A DNA stretch of 22,379 nt from Chloroflexota bacterium (GTDB lineage: Bacteria; Chloroflexota; Anaerolineae; Anaerolineales; UBA4823). The position numbers and the translations under genes are program-made. A model generated the notes under the pieces. It saw only the letters and a list, made by a program, of their open reading frames with translations. It was not told the origin of the DNA and made no database searches. Positions 13,925 through 22,328 of this stretch are shown here, piece by piece (positions within the stretch are counted from its first letter, which is position 1; every line of letters begins with the position of its first letter). The stretch spans positions 1 through 22,379 of the forward strand of contig JAEWYL010000063.1 in the NCBI GenBank assembly GCA_023395675.1, written 5' to 3'.

Positions 13925-16279
13925 TCAGTCCCCGGGAGCAGGGACAACATCGGTGTCGGTGACGTGCGGGGCGGGAGTCTTGCTCTTCCAGATAGCCCAG
14001 GCAAGCACCACCAGCAGAGCGATGACGATCAACCAGCCAACGACGCCCAGGGAGCGGTACTGCACCACGATCGGGGCGATGATGACCGATACCAGATTGA
14101 CCACCTTAATCATGGGGTTGAGGGCAGGGCCGGCGGTGTCTTTCATCGGGTCACCCACTGTGTCGCCCACGACCCCGGCTTTGTGCCTTTCAGAGCCTTT
14201 CCCCATATTGCGGAACGGCTCTTTGGGCTCATCCTCGATCAGCTTTTTGGCGTTGTCCCAGGCGCCGCCCGCATTATTCATAAAGACCGCCAGGAGCTGC
14301 CCGGAAAGGATGATACCGGCCAGGAAACCGCCCAGGGCTTCCACCTGCAGCACCAGGCCGACCACGATGGGGGTGATCACGCCCAGCAGGGCCAGAGAGA
14401 CCAGCTCTTTCTGAGCCGCGGTGGTGGAGATCGCCACCGCCTGGCGGTAGTCGGGCTTGACCTTTCCATCCAGCACGCCCAGGCGGAACTGGCGGCGCGC
14501 CTCCTGCACGATGAGGGCGGAGGCGCGGCTGACTGCCTGGATTGCAAAGGACGAGAAGAGCCAGGGCAGCGCGCCGCCGATCAGCATGCCCACGAACACC
14601 TGCGGAATGTCCACCCGGATGCCGATGGACTGGATCTGCTGCGCTACCGGGACGCCCAGGTTGGTCTGGGCGCGGCTCACATCCACCAGAAAGGAGCCGA
14701 AAAGGGAGACGGCGGCGATGACGGCGGAACCGATGGCGACGCCCTTGGTGATGGCTTTCGTGGTGTTGCCCACCGCGTCCAGATCCGCCATGATCTGCTG
14801 GGCGGCGCGCGTCTCCGGGTCGTCCATACCGCTCCAGGACATCTCACCGATCCCGTTGGCGTTGTCGGCGATCGGGCCGAAGGAGTCCATGGCAACGTTG
14901 TTCCCGGTCAGGGTGAGCATGCCGATGCCGGTCATAGCCACCCCGTACAGGATGAAGGTGATCCTCTGAGCGGCTTCCACCCCCGGGATCGTGCCGAAGA
15001 TGCCGATGGCTGCGCCGATGGTGAGGGCAATGACGATCACCGACCAGACGGAGGATTCGTAGCCGACCGAGATACCCTGCAGGATCAGCGTAGCCGGGCC
15101 CGTGTCGGCGGATTTCTTGATCTCGATCACCGGGGCGCCGTGAGTCCCGGTGAAGTATTCGGTCAGGCGGTCAATCAGGATGGCCAGGGCAACGCCCACA
15201 CCCACGGCAAGGGGCGCCCGCCACCAGCCGCCCCAAACCGAGAACTCCGGCGTGTTAAGGTAGAGATAACCGGCCAGGAAGAAGAGCACGGCAGAGATGG
15301 CGGCGGAGGAGAGGAAGCCCCTGAAGATGGCTTTCATCGCGTCGCCGCTCTTGCCCGGCCCGCCCCGGACTGCATAGGTGCCGATGATGGATGAAAGCAC
15401 CCCGATCCCGCGCACCAACAGGGGGTAGATGATCCATTCCAGCCGCCCGGTGATATGCCACAGAGCAAGGCCCAGGATCAGGCCGGAGACGATGGTGACC
15501 TCGTATGACTCAAAAATATCCGCCGCCATACCGGCGCAGTCGCCCACGTTGTCGCCTACCAGGTCGGCCACAACGGCGGGGTTGCGAGGGTCGTCCTCGG
15601 GGATACCGGCTTCCACCTTACCCACCAGGTCGGCCCCGACGTCTGCGGCTTTGGTATAGATGCCCCCACCCACGCGCATGAAGAGGGCCAGCAGGGTGCC
15701 GCCAAAACCGAACCCGAGCAGAGCGTCGGGGGCCGCGATACCCAGCACGATGAAAATCAGCGTGCCGCCGAAGAGGCCCAGGCCGTCGGTGAGCATGCCG
15801 GTGATGGTCCCGGCGCGGTACGCAATGCGCAGGGCGTCGCCGAAGGAGCGGCGTGAAGCGGAGGCCACCCGCACATTACCCTGGACCGCCATGCGCATAC
15901 CGATCTGCCCCACCGCCAGCGAAAAGCCCGCCCCCATGACAAAAGCCAGGGCGCGGGCCAGGCCGATGATCAGGCGCACCTGTTCCGGGGCCATGCCTTC
16001 AAACCGCTGCAGGGCCTCTTCGGTGGGCGGGACGATGTAAACTGAAAAGAAAAGAGCAATGGTGAGAACGGCGATCAACGGCAGGATCGAGACAAGCTGC
16101 CGCCGGAGATAGGCATCCGCCCCGTCCCGAATTGCCCCCCAGACTTCCTGCATTTTCTGCGATCCCATGTCCTCCCGCAGGATCTGGTTGCGCAGGAAGA
16201 TAGCATACAGCAGACCGAGAATGGCGACGCCTAATACGCTCCAGATCGCAATTTGCTCGAACGAAGATAATCCATACAT
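13925..16279 (-). CDS. hppA: Membrane H+-translocating pyrophosphatase, K+-independent
   Basis: The 784-residue, multi-pass protein has all the hallmarks of membrane pyrophosphatases: DVGADLVGKVE (213-223), GDNVGDCAGMAAD (242-254), SFGPIADNANGI (466-477) and GDTVGDPMKDTAGP (705-718). These Asp, Lys and Glu residues bind Mg2+ and pyrophosphate. The enzyme couples pyrophosphate hydrolysis to ion pumping across the cytoplasmic membrane. The GNTTKAITKG segment has Lys508 and Thr511, the pair found in K+-independent enzymes, which are H+ pumps as far as is known; K+-dependent forms have Ala and Gly there. GGGAGGA lies about 10 bases before the ATG. The gene is monocistronic, with a consensus promoter and a long structured leader. 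Confidence 0.97.
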   Translation of the reverse strand: MYGLSSFEQIAIWSVLGVAILGLLYAIFLRNQILREDMGSQKMQEVWGAIRDGADAYLRRQLVSILPLIAVLTIALFFSVYIVPPTEEALQRFEGMAPEQVRLIIGLARALAFVMGAGFSLAVGQIGMRMAVQGNVRVASASRRSFGDALRIAYRAGTITGMLTDGLGLFGGTLIFIVLGIAAPDALLGFGFGGTLLALFMRVGGGIYTKAADVGADLVGKVEAGIPEDDPRNPAVVADLVGDNVGDCAGMAADIFESYEVTIVSGLILGLALWHITGRLEWIIYPLLVRGIGVLSSIIGTYAVRGGPGKSGDAMKAIFRGFLSSAAISAVLFFLAGYLYLNTPEFSVWGGWWRAPLAVGVGVALAILIDRLTEYFTGTHGAPVIEIKKSADTGPATLILQGISVGYESSVWSVIVIALTIGAAIGIFGTIPGVEAAQRITFILYGVAMTGIGMLTLTGNNVAMDSFGPIADNANGIGEMSWSGMDDPETRAAQQIMADLDAVGNTTKAITKGVAIGSAVIAAVSLFGSFLVDVSRAQTNLGVPVAQQIQSIGIRVDIPQVFVGMLIGGALPWLFSSFAIQAVSRASALIVQEARRQFRLGVLDGKVKPDYRQAVAISTTAAQKELVSLALLGVITPIVVGLVLQVEALGGFLAGIILSGQLLAVFMNNAGGAWDNAKKLIEDEPKEPFRNMGKGSERHKAGVVGDTVGDPMKDTAGPALNPMIKVVNLVSVIIAPIVVQYRSLGVVGWLIVIALLVVLAWAIWKSKTPAPHVTDTDVVPAPGD

Positions 16280-16388
16280 ATCAACTGAATCCTCCCATGA
16301 TAGGTCATTGGCTGCCGCGCAGCCTATTTAATTGTTAAGAGCAAAGCAGTGAGAGATAGTGAAAAACGTAATGAATCGCTATGGGCTA

Positions 16389-16418
16389 TTAAGTCGATTC
16401 AAATTGCGACCTCCTCAT
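16389..16418 (-). other. Possible nine-codon upstream ORF in the hppA leader
   Basis: On the minus strand GGGGAGGA is followed after a few bases by ATG at 16416-16418 and a nine-residue frame, MRRSQFEST, ending in TAA. It lies in the leader, about 110 bases before hppA. It could be a translated leader peptide; it could also be chance. Confidence 0.3.
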
Positions 16419-16447
16419 CAATCCTCCCCAGGAGAGCGTGCGCGAAC

Positions 16448-16468
16448 AAAAAGCATGGCGGACCATGC
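16448..16468 (-). promoter_or_regulatory. Terminator-like hairpin at the predicted 5' end of hppA mRNA
   Basis: On the minus strand GCATGG (16463-16468) pairs with CCATGC (16453-16458) around TCCG, and five T residues follow (16448-16452). The hairpin begins at the predicted +1 of the hppA promoter. It may protect the 5' end of the message or act in promoter-proximal pausing. Confidence 0.5.
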
Positions 16469-16474
16469 TGCTTC

Positions 16475-16503
16475 ATTTTACATTTGGGAAGCGAATGTGT
16501 CAA
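16475..16503 (-). promoter_or_regulatory. Consensus promoter of hppA
   Basis: On the minus strand a perfect TTGACA (16498-16503) is followed after 17 bases by TAAAAT (16475-16480). It is the closest sigma-70-type match in the window and fits a strongly expressed gene. Confidence 0.85.
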
Positions 16504-16593
16504 GAAGCGCAATCAGTTTGGAATAGCGGTTGAAAAAACAGCAATTCTTTTTGAATCTACTTATTAAGATTTTATTAAAAAAAATATTCCCAC

Positions 16594-16623
16594 TTGACTC
16601 GGCTTCTGTCTTTAATGTATAAA
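16594..16623 (+). promoter_or_regulatory. Promoter of the ABC exporter operon
   Basis: TTGACT (16594-16599) is followed after 18 bases by TATAAA (16618-16623). The predicted start near 16630 gives a leader of about 140 bases before the ATPase ATG. Confidence 0.75.
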
Positions 16624-16770
16624 TTATCTCGGGTCTATGTATTCTGATTCCAGGCCCAGTTCCTCTGGACCGAAATTGACTTATAGTGCACCCTGGAGAC
16701 TGAGCACCGCCGCCGGGGAACGGCTGCTGTGCTTTTTGTTGTCCAATACCATTGTGCTAGGGAGAAATCG

Positions 16771-17793
16771 ATGATCCACGTCGAGGGTTTGACAAAGGAT
16801 TACGGCGCACGCCGGGCGATTGACAACCTCACCTTTCACGCGGATAAAGGCGAAATCGTGGGTTTTCTGGGTCCGAACGGCGCTGGAAAAACGACCACCA
16901 TGCGCATCCTATCGGGTTATATGCCGCCCACCTCCGGGAAGGTGATTGTCGCCGGGTACGATGTGCTGGAGCAATCGCTGGAGGTGCGCCGCCGGGTAGG
17001 CTACCTGCCCGAGACCGTACCTCTTTACCCGGACATGACCGTGTTCGATTACCTCAAGTTCATGGCTGACCTGCGCCACCTGCCCGATGCCGAGGAGCGG
17101 GTGGAGGATGTGCTGGAACAGGTGCATCTGGAAGAGCGGTCGGAAGGATACATAGCCAACCTTTCCAAAGGGATGCGGCAGCGTGTGGGCCTGGCCCAGG
17201 CGCTGCTGCACGAGCCGGAAGTGCTCATCCTGGATGAGCCGACCATCGGCCTGGACCCGGCGCAGATTCACGAAGTGCGCAATTTGATCCGCTCCCTGGG
17301 GAGAGAGCGGACGGTGATGCTCTCCACCCATATCTTGTCGGAAGCGCAGCAGGTCTGCAACCGGGTGCTGATCATCAACCGCGGGCGCATCGTGGTCGAA
17401 GATACCCCGGAGAGCCTGCAGGCGCGCCTGGCGGGCAGCAAGCGCATCCAGGTGCGGGTGAGTGGAGGCACCGGGGACCTGGCGGCCGTGCTGGGAACTG
17501 TGCCCGGGGTGATCAGTGTCGTCAAGGTCGAGGACGGCAGCGCCCAGGTGGAGGTGACGCCGGGGCAGGAGAGCCGGCCGGCCCTGGCGCGGGCAGTGGT
17601 GGGCGCCGGTTTTGACCTGCTCGAGCTGCACCAGGTTGGTTTGAGCCTGGAGGACATCTTCCTGGAGCTGACCCGCGAAGAAGCGGCCGCCGCTCAGGTG
17701 GAAGCCGGGGCTGATTCCGGACTGGAAGATGAAATTTCGGAGCCGGCAGCGCCTGGCGATGAAACCCTGCCCGAAGAAGAGGAAAGAGGATAG
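16771..17793 (+). CDS. ABC transporter ATP-binding protein (GldA-like)
   Basis: The 340-residue ATPase has Walker A GPNGAGKT (34-41), signature LSKGMRQRV (131-139), Walker B VLILDEP (151-157) and the switch His187 (STHIL). The Q-loop position reads LPE, with Glu in place of Gln, which is common in this exporter group. A second domain of about 90 residues (215-310) follows, as in CcmA/GldA-type ATPases. The last 30 residues are strongly acidic and Ala/Glu-rich, an extension beyond the normal end. The start at 16771 is set by GGGAG 6 bases upstream; an in-frame ATG at 16729 has no such site. The next gene begins 4 bases after the stop. The substrate is unknown. Confidence 0.93.
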   Translation: MIHVEGLTKDYGARRAIDNLTFHADKGEIVGFLGPNGAGKTTTMRILSGYMPPTSGKVIVAGYDVLEQSLEVRRRVGYLPETVPLYPDMTVFDYLKFMADLRHLPDAEERVEDVLEQVHLEERSEGYIANLSKGMRQRVGLAQALLHEPEVLILDEPTIGLDPAQIHEVRNLIRSLGRERTVMLSTHILSEAQQVCNRVLIINRGRIVVEDTPESLQARLAGSKRIQVRVSGGTGDLAAVLGTVPGVISVVKVEDGSAQVEVTPGQESRPALARAVVGAGFDLLELHQVGLSLEDIFLELTREEAAAAQVEAGADSGLEDEISEPAAPGDETLPEEEERG

Positions 17794-17797
17794 CCCC

Positions 17798-18538
17798 ATG
17801 CGAAACGTATGGACAATCGCCAGCCGAGAATATAAGCATTATTTCGCCAGCCCGGCGGCATATCTGGTGGCTTTTATGCTGCTGGTGGTGGTGGGAATCA
17901 TCTTTTACGCCAATATCGTCGCATCCCTCTCCGGCCAGTTCGGCGGGAGCGCGCCAGGGGTACAGGTGGTGATCGGCCCGATGCTCACGGTGCTCCTGTT
18001 CGCGACCCCGGCCATCACCATGAGGCTGCTGGCGGATGAACAGCGCCTGGGGACGATGGAGCTGCTCCTGACCGCGCCGGTGCGCGACTGGGAGCTGGTG
18101 GTGGGGAAGTGGCTGGGTGGTTTCCTTTTTATGGTCACCCTCCTGGCCTTGACCTGGATCTACCCCATCATCCTCAACCGGATGGTGGAACCGGGAATTG
18201 ATCAGGGTGTGCTCCTGAGCGGCTACCTGGGATTGATCCTGATGGTGGCGGCTTTCACCGCCATCGGCGTGGCCATTTCTTCCCTGTTCAGCAACCAGAT
18301 TGCAGTTTTCGTGGCTACCCTGGCGGTCTTCCTGGTCTTCTGGTTGATCTCCCTGCCGGCGCAGGCTTCTGGCGGGGTGGGCGGCGAGCTGCTGCGCTAC
18401 CTGGACTTCAGCGAGACCTACAACACAACCTTCTACCGGGGCGTGATCGATCTCAGCAGTGTCGTTTACTATCTCAGCGTAACCGCTCTGGCCCTGCTGC
18501 TGGGCTCGATCTCGGTTGAGACACGGAGGTGGCGCTAA
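17798..18538 (+). CDS. ABC-2 type permease (GldF-like)
   Basis: The 246-residue protein has six hydrophobic segments: near residues 20-42, 55-80, 100-125, 140-165, 172-195 and 220-240. It opens with the ABC-2 pattern REYKHYFASPAAY. A conserved-looking ADEQRLGTMELLLTAP segment follows the second membrane helix, as in GldF/NosY-like permeases. It should form the membrane pore of the exporter with the upstream ATPase. The ATG at 17798 follows AGAGGA near 17785-17790. Its stop codon TAA overlaps the ATG of the next gene by one base (TAATG), indicating coupled translation. Confidence 0.92.
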   Translation: MRNVWTIASREYKHYFASPAAYLVAFMLLVVVGIIFYANIVASLSGQFGGSAPGVQVVIGPMLTVLLFATPAITMRLLADEQRLGTMELLLTAPVRDWELVVGKWLGGFLFMVTLLALTWIYPIILNRMVEPGIDQGVLLSGYLGLILMVAAFTAIGVAISSLFSNQIAVFVATLAVFLVFWLISLPAQASGGVGGELLRYLDFSETYNTTFYRGVIDLSSVVYYLSVTALALLLGSISVETRRWR

Positions 18539-20079
18539 TGAAACCCGAATGGCGTCGTTTTGCACCCTTTGGCCTCTATCTGTCACTTCTGGCGGCAGTC
18601 GCCGCGGTGATTCTTTACATCGTTTTCAAAGATTTCAACCTGTATATCCAGATCAGCCTGGGCCTATTCGTGATCGGCCTGGCCCTTTTTGCCATTCTCG
18701 ACCCTGAGCGGGTGCGGCTGCTTCTGACCGGGCGCCAGGCGCGCCACAGCAGCAATGCCCTGGTGCTGGTCCTCGCTTTCACCGGAATCCTGGTGGTAAT
18801 CAACTACCTGGTCTATCAGAACCCGAAACGCTGGGACCTGACCGAGGATCGAACCAATACCCTCGCGCCGGAGACTCTGGAGACGCTGGAACGGCTGCCC
18901 CAAACCGTGGAGGCGGTCGCCTTTTACACGACCCGGGTGGACAGCACGCAGGCTTCCAGTCTGCTTGCGCAATACGAGTTCAACTCGAACGACCAGTTCG
19001 AATACCGGTTCGTCAACCCTGAAGAGGACCCGGTCGCGGCCCAAAATGCGGGCATTACCCGGGATGGCACCCTCCTGCTGGCAATGGGGGACCGCCAGGA
19101 GCTGATCACACCGGTAACCGAGGCGGAAGTAACGGAAGGGCTCGTGCGGCTGATGAGCGACCGCCTGAGCGTCTATTTCCTGACCGGACACGGCGAACCC
19201 TCGCTCCAGGCGGGCGGTCAGCGCAGTTTCTCCCAGGCAAAAGCGGCGCTCGAGGCGAAGAGCTACGTGGTGAACGAGCTCAACCTGCTCACCACGAACC
19301 AGATCCCCCAGGACGCGAAGGTCATCGTGGCCGGAGGGGCGAACGTGCCGCTCTCCGCAGAGGAAGTGGCCCTGCTGCAGGGGTTCGTCGAGGGCGGCGG
19401 TTCCCTCATCGTGCTTTCCGAGCCCGAGTTTTTGACCAGCTTCGGCGAGGCGGAAGATCCGCTGGCCGCGTTCCTGCAGGAAGCTTACGGGATTGCGCTT
19501 GGGGAGGATCTGATTCTGGACTACAGCACGAACCAGCTCTCCCTGGCCCTGGCAGGCAGCTACGCCGACCACCCCATCACCCAGAGTTTCAGCACCACGG
19601 TCTCCTATTATCCGACCGCCCGCAGCGTCAGCTCCGGCGAGGTGGAGGGATATACTTCTCAGGAACTGGTCGCGACCTCGCCGCAGTCCTGGGCAGAGAA
19701 GGACCTGGAAGCCCTCCAGAGCGAGGCTGCGCCGCAGCCGGATGAAGGCACAGATCTGATGGGGCCAGTGCCGGTGGCGGTTGTCTCGCAAGACCTGTCG
19801 GGCAAGCAGCGGGTTGCCGTGTTCGGCGATGTGGATTTCGCTACGGACCAGTACTTCGTCGAGTATGCCAATGGGGATATGCTGGTGAACACGATTGACT
19901 GGGCCGCAGAGCAGGAAAACCTGATCAACCTGACCCAACCCCAGCTTACCCAACGCTTGATCGTGCCGCCCACCACGCAGGCGCAGGGATTAATCCAGCT
20001 CGTTTCGATCTTCCTGCCGCCGGCGCTGGTGCTGCTGGCCGGTGTGGTGGTGTTCATCCAGAGACGCAGGAGGGGTTAG
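18538..20079 (+). CDS. GldG-like ABC exporter auxiliary protein
   Basis: The 513-residue protein has three N-terminal membrane helices (about 9-30, 37-54, 73-93) and one at the C-terminus (about 485-507, ending in RRRRG). The large extracytoplasmic region between them starts with the family motif WDLTEDRTNTL near 99-109 and contains YFLTGHGE at 213-220. These are marks of the GldG/ABC_transp_aux family, which partners ABC-2 permeases in gliding and unrelated exporters. GGAGGT at 18525-18530 is 7 bases from the ATG. Gliding is not implied, because this operon type is widespread in bacteria that do not glide. The carried substrate is unknown. Confidence 0.9.
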   Translation: MKPEWRRFAPFGLYLSLLAAVAAVILYIVFKDFNLYIQISLGLFVIGLALFAILDPERVRLLLTGRQARHSSNALVLVLAFTGILVVINYLVYQNPKRWDLTEDRTNTLAPETLETLERLPQTVEAVAFYTTRVDSTQASSLLAQYEFNSNDQFEYRFVNPEEDPVAAQNAGITRDGTLLLAMGDRQELITPVTEAEVTEGLVRLMSDRLSVYFLTGHGEPSLQAGGQRSFSQAKAALEAKSYVVNELNLLTTNQIPQDAKVIVAGGANVPLSAEEVALLQGFVEGGGSLIVLSEPEFLTSFGEAEDPLAAFLQEAYGIALGEDLILDYSTNQLSLALAGSYADHPITQSFSTTVSYYPTARSVSSGEVEGYTSQELVATSPQSWAEKDLEALQSEAAPQPDEGTDLMGPVPVAVVSQDLSGKQRVAVFGDVDFATDQYFVEYANGDMLVNTIDWAAEQENLINLTQPQLTQRLIVPPTTQAQGLIQLVSIFLPPALVLLAGVVVFIQRRRRG

Positions 20080-20083
20080 CGGG

Positions 20084-20836
20084 ATGATCCGGCGCACGAC
20101 ACTGATCGTCCTGGCAGTTTTTATCCTGCTGGTAGCGCTGGCCTGGGCCCTGCAGAACCCCAACTCGCCGCTGCAGAGAGAGGCGGCCACACCGACGGCG
20201 GGGACGACTGCCGTGCCTCTATTCGACTTTCAGCCTGAAGCGGTGACGGGCCTGCAAATCCGGGCGGTTGGCGCACCGGCGGCGCAGGCCACCGAAACCG
20301 CCCGGGCCGAGGCGACTCTGCAGGCCACCCTGACCCGCACGCCGACCTCGACCCCCACCCTGGCGGTAACCGGTACCCTGACGGCCACCGCCACGCTGCC
20401 GGAACCGGAAGTATATTCCGAACTGGTGTTCGCGAAGGATGGGAGCGGGGTCTGGTCGGCGGTTGGGCTGGATGAGATGCTCTTGGAGAGCGGTACGGTA
20501 GAGTCAGCCCTGAGCCAGCTCATTTTGACGAGCCCGCTGGATACGCTTGAAACTCCGCCGCCCCTGGATGTGATCGGCCTGGAGCCCCCGCGTTACGCGC
20601 TCACGCTGAGCCTGGAGGACGGGAGCGAGCACACCGTGCTGATCGGCGGGCGGACGGTGACCGGCAGCGGTTACTACCTGCAGGTGGACGGCGGGCCGGT
20701 GGCGGTGGTCAACCAGTTTTCGGTGGAGACGTTGATCGACCTGCTGGAGGAGCCTCCGTTTGTGCCAACCCCGACGCCGGGGACGGGCGAGACGCCCGAA
20801 CCCGAGGCGACAGAACAGGGGACGGCGGCGCCGTAG
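20084..20836 (+). CDS. DUF4340-like membrane-anchored protein
   Basis: The 250-residue protein has one N-terminal membrane helix (about 5-23), so most of it faces outward. A Thr/Ala/Pro-rich low-complexity segment lies at about 66-107, and the tail after residue 225 is again Pro/Thr/Glu-rich. Between them is a beta-rich part with ALTLSLEDGSEHTVLIGGRT and GYYLQVDGGPVAVV, which matches the DUF4340 pattern. DUF4340 genes commonly follow GldG-like genes, as here, 4 bases after the stop. AGGAGGGG at 20068-20075 gives the start at 20084. A sensor or assembly role beside the exporter is inferred from position only. Confidence 0.78.
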   Translation: MIRRTTLIVLAVFILLVALAWALQNPNSPLQREAATPTAGTTAVPLFDFQPEAVTGLQIRAVGAPAAQATETARAEATLQATLTRTPTSTPTLAVTGTLTATATLPEPEVYSELVFAKDGSGVWSAVGLDEMLLESGTVESALSQLILTSPLDTLETPPPLDVIGLEPPRYALTLSLEDGSEHTVLIGGRTVTGSGYYLQVDGGPVAVVNQFSVETLIDLLEEPPFVPTPTPGTGETPEPEATEQGTAAP

Positions 20837-20852
20837 AGATCCCTCGTTAAAG

Positions 20853-20907
20853 GATCCCAATGTGGTATGATCAGCGCCCGGACGGCCTGTTCTACCGCAT
20901 TGGGATC
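20853..20907. repeat. 15-bp inverted repeat between ABC operon and sigma gene
   Basis: GATCCCAATGTGGTA (20853-20867) pairs with TACCGCATTGGGATC (20893-20907), 15 pairs with one G-U, around a 25-base loop. It lies 16 bases after the DUF4340 stop and has no T-run. The left arm overlaps the extended -10 box at 20863-20871. Confidence 0.7.
20863..20871 (+). promoter_or_regulatory. Extended -10 candidate upstream of the sigma gene
   Basis: TGGTATGAT carries TGn plus a near-consensus -10, like other promoters in this window. No good -35 is seen. It would give a sigma gene leader of about 190 bases, containing part of the 15-bp inverted repeat. Confidence 0.4.
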
Positions 20908-21006
20908 GTTCGCTGCCTGGTTCAGGAACACATTTCGCCGGCCCGCAGCCAGGTTTTTGGATGCGATACCCGGCGTTGCAGATCCGTTGCCGCAGGGAAT
21001 TGGTAC

Positions 21007-21035
21007 TTGATTTCCGGCAAAAAAAAGTGTATCCT
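21007..21035 (+). promoter_or_regulatory. Proximal promoter of the sigma factor gene
   Basis: TTGATT (21007-21012) is followed after 17 bases by TATCCT (21030-21035), with an A-tract in the spacer. The predicted start near 21042 gives a leader of only about 30 bases. That leader lacks a good Shine-Dalgarno sequence. Confidence 0.6.
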
Positions 21036-21070
21036 GAGTAAACGATAAAAAACATTTCCAGAGACAAAAA

Positions 21071-22291
21071 ATGATTGATGAAGATTTATTGAGCGATATC
21101 GAGGAACGGGATGAGGAACACCCTGCCGTTGCTCGGTTAATTGAACTTGGGCGGCAGAAATCATATGTAACCATCGATGATATCCTGACCTTCTTTCCAG
21201 AAGCGGAGCAGGATGTTGACCAACTGGAAGAAGCGTTTGCGGCTCTGATCAGTGCCGGCGTCCCGTATATTGACGAAGCGCCGGCCCTGGGACCCAGCGA
21301 TGAAGAGCTCTCGGAGGACGAGGACGAGGCGGAAGAAGAGACTCCCCGAGACCTCGCGGCAGACGATAATTATCTGGCCAATATCGATACCGACGACACC
21401 ATCGGCCTGTATCTGAAGGAAGTGGGCCGGGTGCCGCTGCTGACCGCAGACGAGGAGGTCACCCTCGCCCAGAGGATCGAAAACGGGCGCCTGGCGCGGG
21501 AAGAACTGGCGAAGGGGAATGTCCTCCCGCGGCGGCGCAGGGACCTCCAGCTCCTGATTGAAGATGGTTGGGCGGCCCGCGAGCACCTGATCACAGCCAA
21601 TTCCCGGCTGGTGATCAGCGTGGCAAAGAAATACATGGGCCGCGGCGTGCCCTTCCTGGACCTGATCCAGGAGGGGAATATTGGCCTGATCCGGGCAGCC
21701 AAGAAATTTGACTACCGCCGGGGCCATAAGTTCAGCACCTACGCCACCTGGTGGATCCGCCAGGCGGTGACCCGGGCCATTGCGGACCAGGGGCGGACGA
21801 TCCGCGTTCCGGTCCATATGGGCGACCAGATCAATAAACTGCTGCGCGTCCAGCACCAGCTCACCCAGCGCCTGGGGCGCGATCCCTCGGTGGAAGAGCT
21901 GGCAGACTCGCTGGATGTCACCCCGGCCAAGGTGGAGAACATGATCCAGGTGGCGCGCCGCCCGCTTTCCCTGGAGACGCCCACGGACGACGAAGAGGAC
22001 TCCGTCCTGGGCGACTTTATCCAGGATGAGGAAGTGCCCGCGCCGGACGAATCGGCCACGTACAACCTGCTGCGGGAGCACCTGGAGAGCGTCCTGAACG
22101 GGCTGCCGCCGCGAGAAGTGCGTATTCTGCAGCTCCGCTACGGTCTGTTGGATGGGCAGGCCTACACCCTGGAAGAGGTGGGCCGCAAGATGGGCGTCAC
22201 CCGCGAGCGGGTGCGGCAGATCGAAGCGCAGGCGCTCAGCCGCCTGCGGCACCCGGCGATCCGGCGCAAACTGAGAGAATACCTGGGGTAG
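21071..22291 (+). CDS. sigA: Primary-type RNA polymerase sigma factor (RpoD/SigA group)
   Basis: The 406-residue protein has every region of a sigma-70 group factor. A region 1.1-like N-terminal domain (about 15-67) and an acidic linker (75-98) come first, then region 1.2 (DTIGLYLKEVGRVPLLT, 108-125). Region 2 includes FDYRRGHKFSTYATWWIRQA (213-232) for -10 recognition and melting. Region 3 spans about 250-325, and region 4 holds the helix-turn-helix (YTLEEVGRKMGVTRERVRQI, 365-384) for -35 contact. It directs core polymerase to housekeeping promoters. The compact length and region 1.1 fit SigA of Gram-positives and Chloroflexota. A group 2 paralogue cannot be excluded without the rest of the genome. 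The ribosome site is weak (AGAGA before ATG). Confidence 0.93.
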   Translation: MIDEDLLSDIEERDEEHPAVARLIELGRQKSYVTIDDILTFFPEAEQDVDQLEEAFAALISAGVPYIDEAPALGPSDEELSEDEDEAEEETPRDLAADDNYLANIDTDDTIGLYLKEVGRVPLLTADEEVTLAQRIENGRLAREELAKGNVLPRRRRDLQLLIEDGWAAREHLITANSRLVISVAKKYMGRGVPFLDLIQEGNIGLIRAAKKFDYRRGHKFSTYATWWIRQAVTRAIADQGRTIRVPVHMGDQINKLLRVQHQLTQRLGRDPSVEELADSLDVTPAKVENMIQVARRPLSLETPTDDEEDSVLGDFIQDEEVPAPDESATYNLLREHLESVLNGLPPREVRILQLRYGLLDGQAYTLEEVGRKMGVTRERVRQIEAQALSRLRHPAIRRKLREYLG

Positions 22292-22328
22292 CCGCGCTGC
22301 TCCACCCGCGTTTTGATAAAGAAAGCAT

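Larger units (their letters stand above)
16280..16770. other. AT-rich divergent region between hppA and the ABC operon
   Basis: About 490 bases without a credible conventional gene. It holds a leader of about 190 bases for hppA, its promoter at 16475-16503, an AT-rich stretch at 16540-16590, and the ABC operon promoter at 16594-16623 with about 140 bases of leader. Open frames crossing it do not show the GC-rich codon use of the neighbouring genes. Confidence 0.65.

Noticed and set aside
13964..15394. 476-codon open frame on the plus strand opposite hppA
   Set aside because: hppA is certain on the minus strand; this frame is His/Asp/Gly-rich shadow sequence without a ribosome site or a family.
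16349..16567. 72-codon open frame on the plus strand in the AT-rich divergent region
   Set aside because: It crosses the strong hppA promoter and its hairpin, has no ribosome site, and its composition differs from the genes around it.
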